NCBI RefSeq assembly: GCF_047462415.1 | Contig: NZ_JANSJE010000002.1 | Span: 96,890-160,889, forward strand | Length of the DNA: 64,000 bases | Origin: Thermostichus sp047462415 | GTDB lineage: Bacteria; Cyanobacteriota; Cyanobacteriia; Thermostichales; Thermostichaceae | Direction of reading: 5' to 3' | Part shown: one piece after another, positions 63,862-64,000 of the stretch | Layout of the letters: each line of letters opens with the position of its first letter | Numbering within the stretch: position 1 is the first letter of the stretch | Position numbers and translations under genes: made by a program | Notes under the pieces: model-generated | Seen by the model: the letters and a program-made list of their open reading frames with translations, nothing else | Databases searched by the model: none | Told to the model about the DNA's origin: nothing

Positions 63862-64000
63862 GCCCCTCACCCCCAACCTCTCTCCCTGAGGGATGGCCCT
63901 CACCCCCAACCTCTCTCCCTGAGGGATGGCCCTCACCCCCAGCCCCTCTCCCTGAGGGATGGCCCTCACCCCCAGCCCCTCTCCCTGAGGGATGGCCCTC
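63862..64000 (+). repeat. 33-bp tandem repeat running off the window end
   Basis: The unit GGATGGCCCTCACCCCCA followed by GCCCCTCTCCCTGAG recurs with a period of 33 (GGATGG at 63891, 63924, 63957 and 63990). The first two units have AACCTCTC in place of AGCCCCTC. The core matches the reverse complement of the CCCTGAGGGAGAGGGGCTGG segment in the array at 36961-37245. The array continues past the window. Confidence 0.9.

Overview
This window is cyanobacterial chromosome. It encodes the H subunit of Mg-chelatase (chlH), Mg-protoporphyrin methyltransferase (chlM), cyanophycin synthetase, an FtsZ with a cyanobacterial-type tail, cyanobacterial families of unknown function (DUF1517, DUF29, Uma2, DUF92) and a zinc-ribbon kinase with pentapeptide repeats. 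The palindrome GGGATCCC recurs every few hundred bases on both strands and inside genes. GC content is high. From memory, both traits point to the deep-branching thermophilic Synechococcus of the JA-3-3Ab / JA-2-3B'a (Yellowstone) type. That assignment is recall, not a search result. A run of exactly 100 N inside a tandem repeat shows the source is an assembly with a gap.

Layout. 1-14.6 kb: an exported protein cut by the window edge, hisD, a roadblock-like protein, a decayed IS200/IS605 (TnpB) relic, comEC, cphA, a prepilin peptidase and chlH. 14.9-17.9 kb: an accessory island that looks like a relic integron. It has a truncated IntI-type integrase, then three divergently oriented cassette-like genes (an unknown 110-aa protein, an ADP-ribosylglycohydrolase and a class I glutamine amidotransferase). 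A well-formed attC-like site separates the first two, and a degenerate one precedes the third. 18-27 kb: Uma2 nuclease, tRNA-Asp, kinase, alaS, a ProX-CBS chimera, a YraN-like protein and a 40-aa membrane protein. 26.7-30.2 kb: metal-ion transport, with a Mn riboswitch ahead of a GDT1/UPF0016 exporter, then MgtC and MgtE. 30.9-37 kb: wecB, an AllA-like lyase, ftsZ-ddl and chlM, ending in a 59-bp tandem repeat that carries the assembly gap.

37-47 kb: HEAT-repeat protein, cyclophilin lipoprotein, DUF1517, Cof-type HAD, UvrD-like helicase, an enlarged NusB, DUF29, tRNA-Gly, an SsuE-like flavin reductase, secG and a YqiA-like esterase. 47-56 kb: a solitary NMT1-type binding protein, upp, a HAD protein lacking its nucleophile, a TPR protein, a 48-aa membrane protein, an LptF/G permease and LptB flanking an atypical pyruvate kinase, a zinc-ribbon membrane protein, a pentapeptide protein and tRNA-Leu. 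56-64 kb: a cysteine synthase, a tandem-domain cobalamin adenosyltransferase, an overlapping acyltransferase and hydrolase pair resembling a split phytyl ester synthase, a HAD hydrolase, phoH, a lectin-like protein, tRNA-Ser, a DUF92 (VTE6-like) membrane protein and a 33-bp tandem repeat.

Most genes are housekeeping and stand alone or in short runs. The most unusual segment is the integron-like island. It is also the only multi-gene stretch whose coding regions lack GGATCC by eye.
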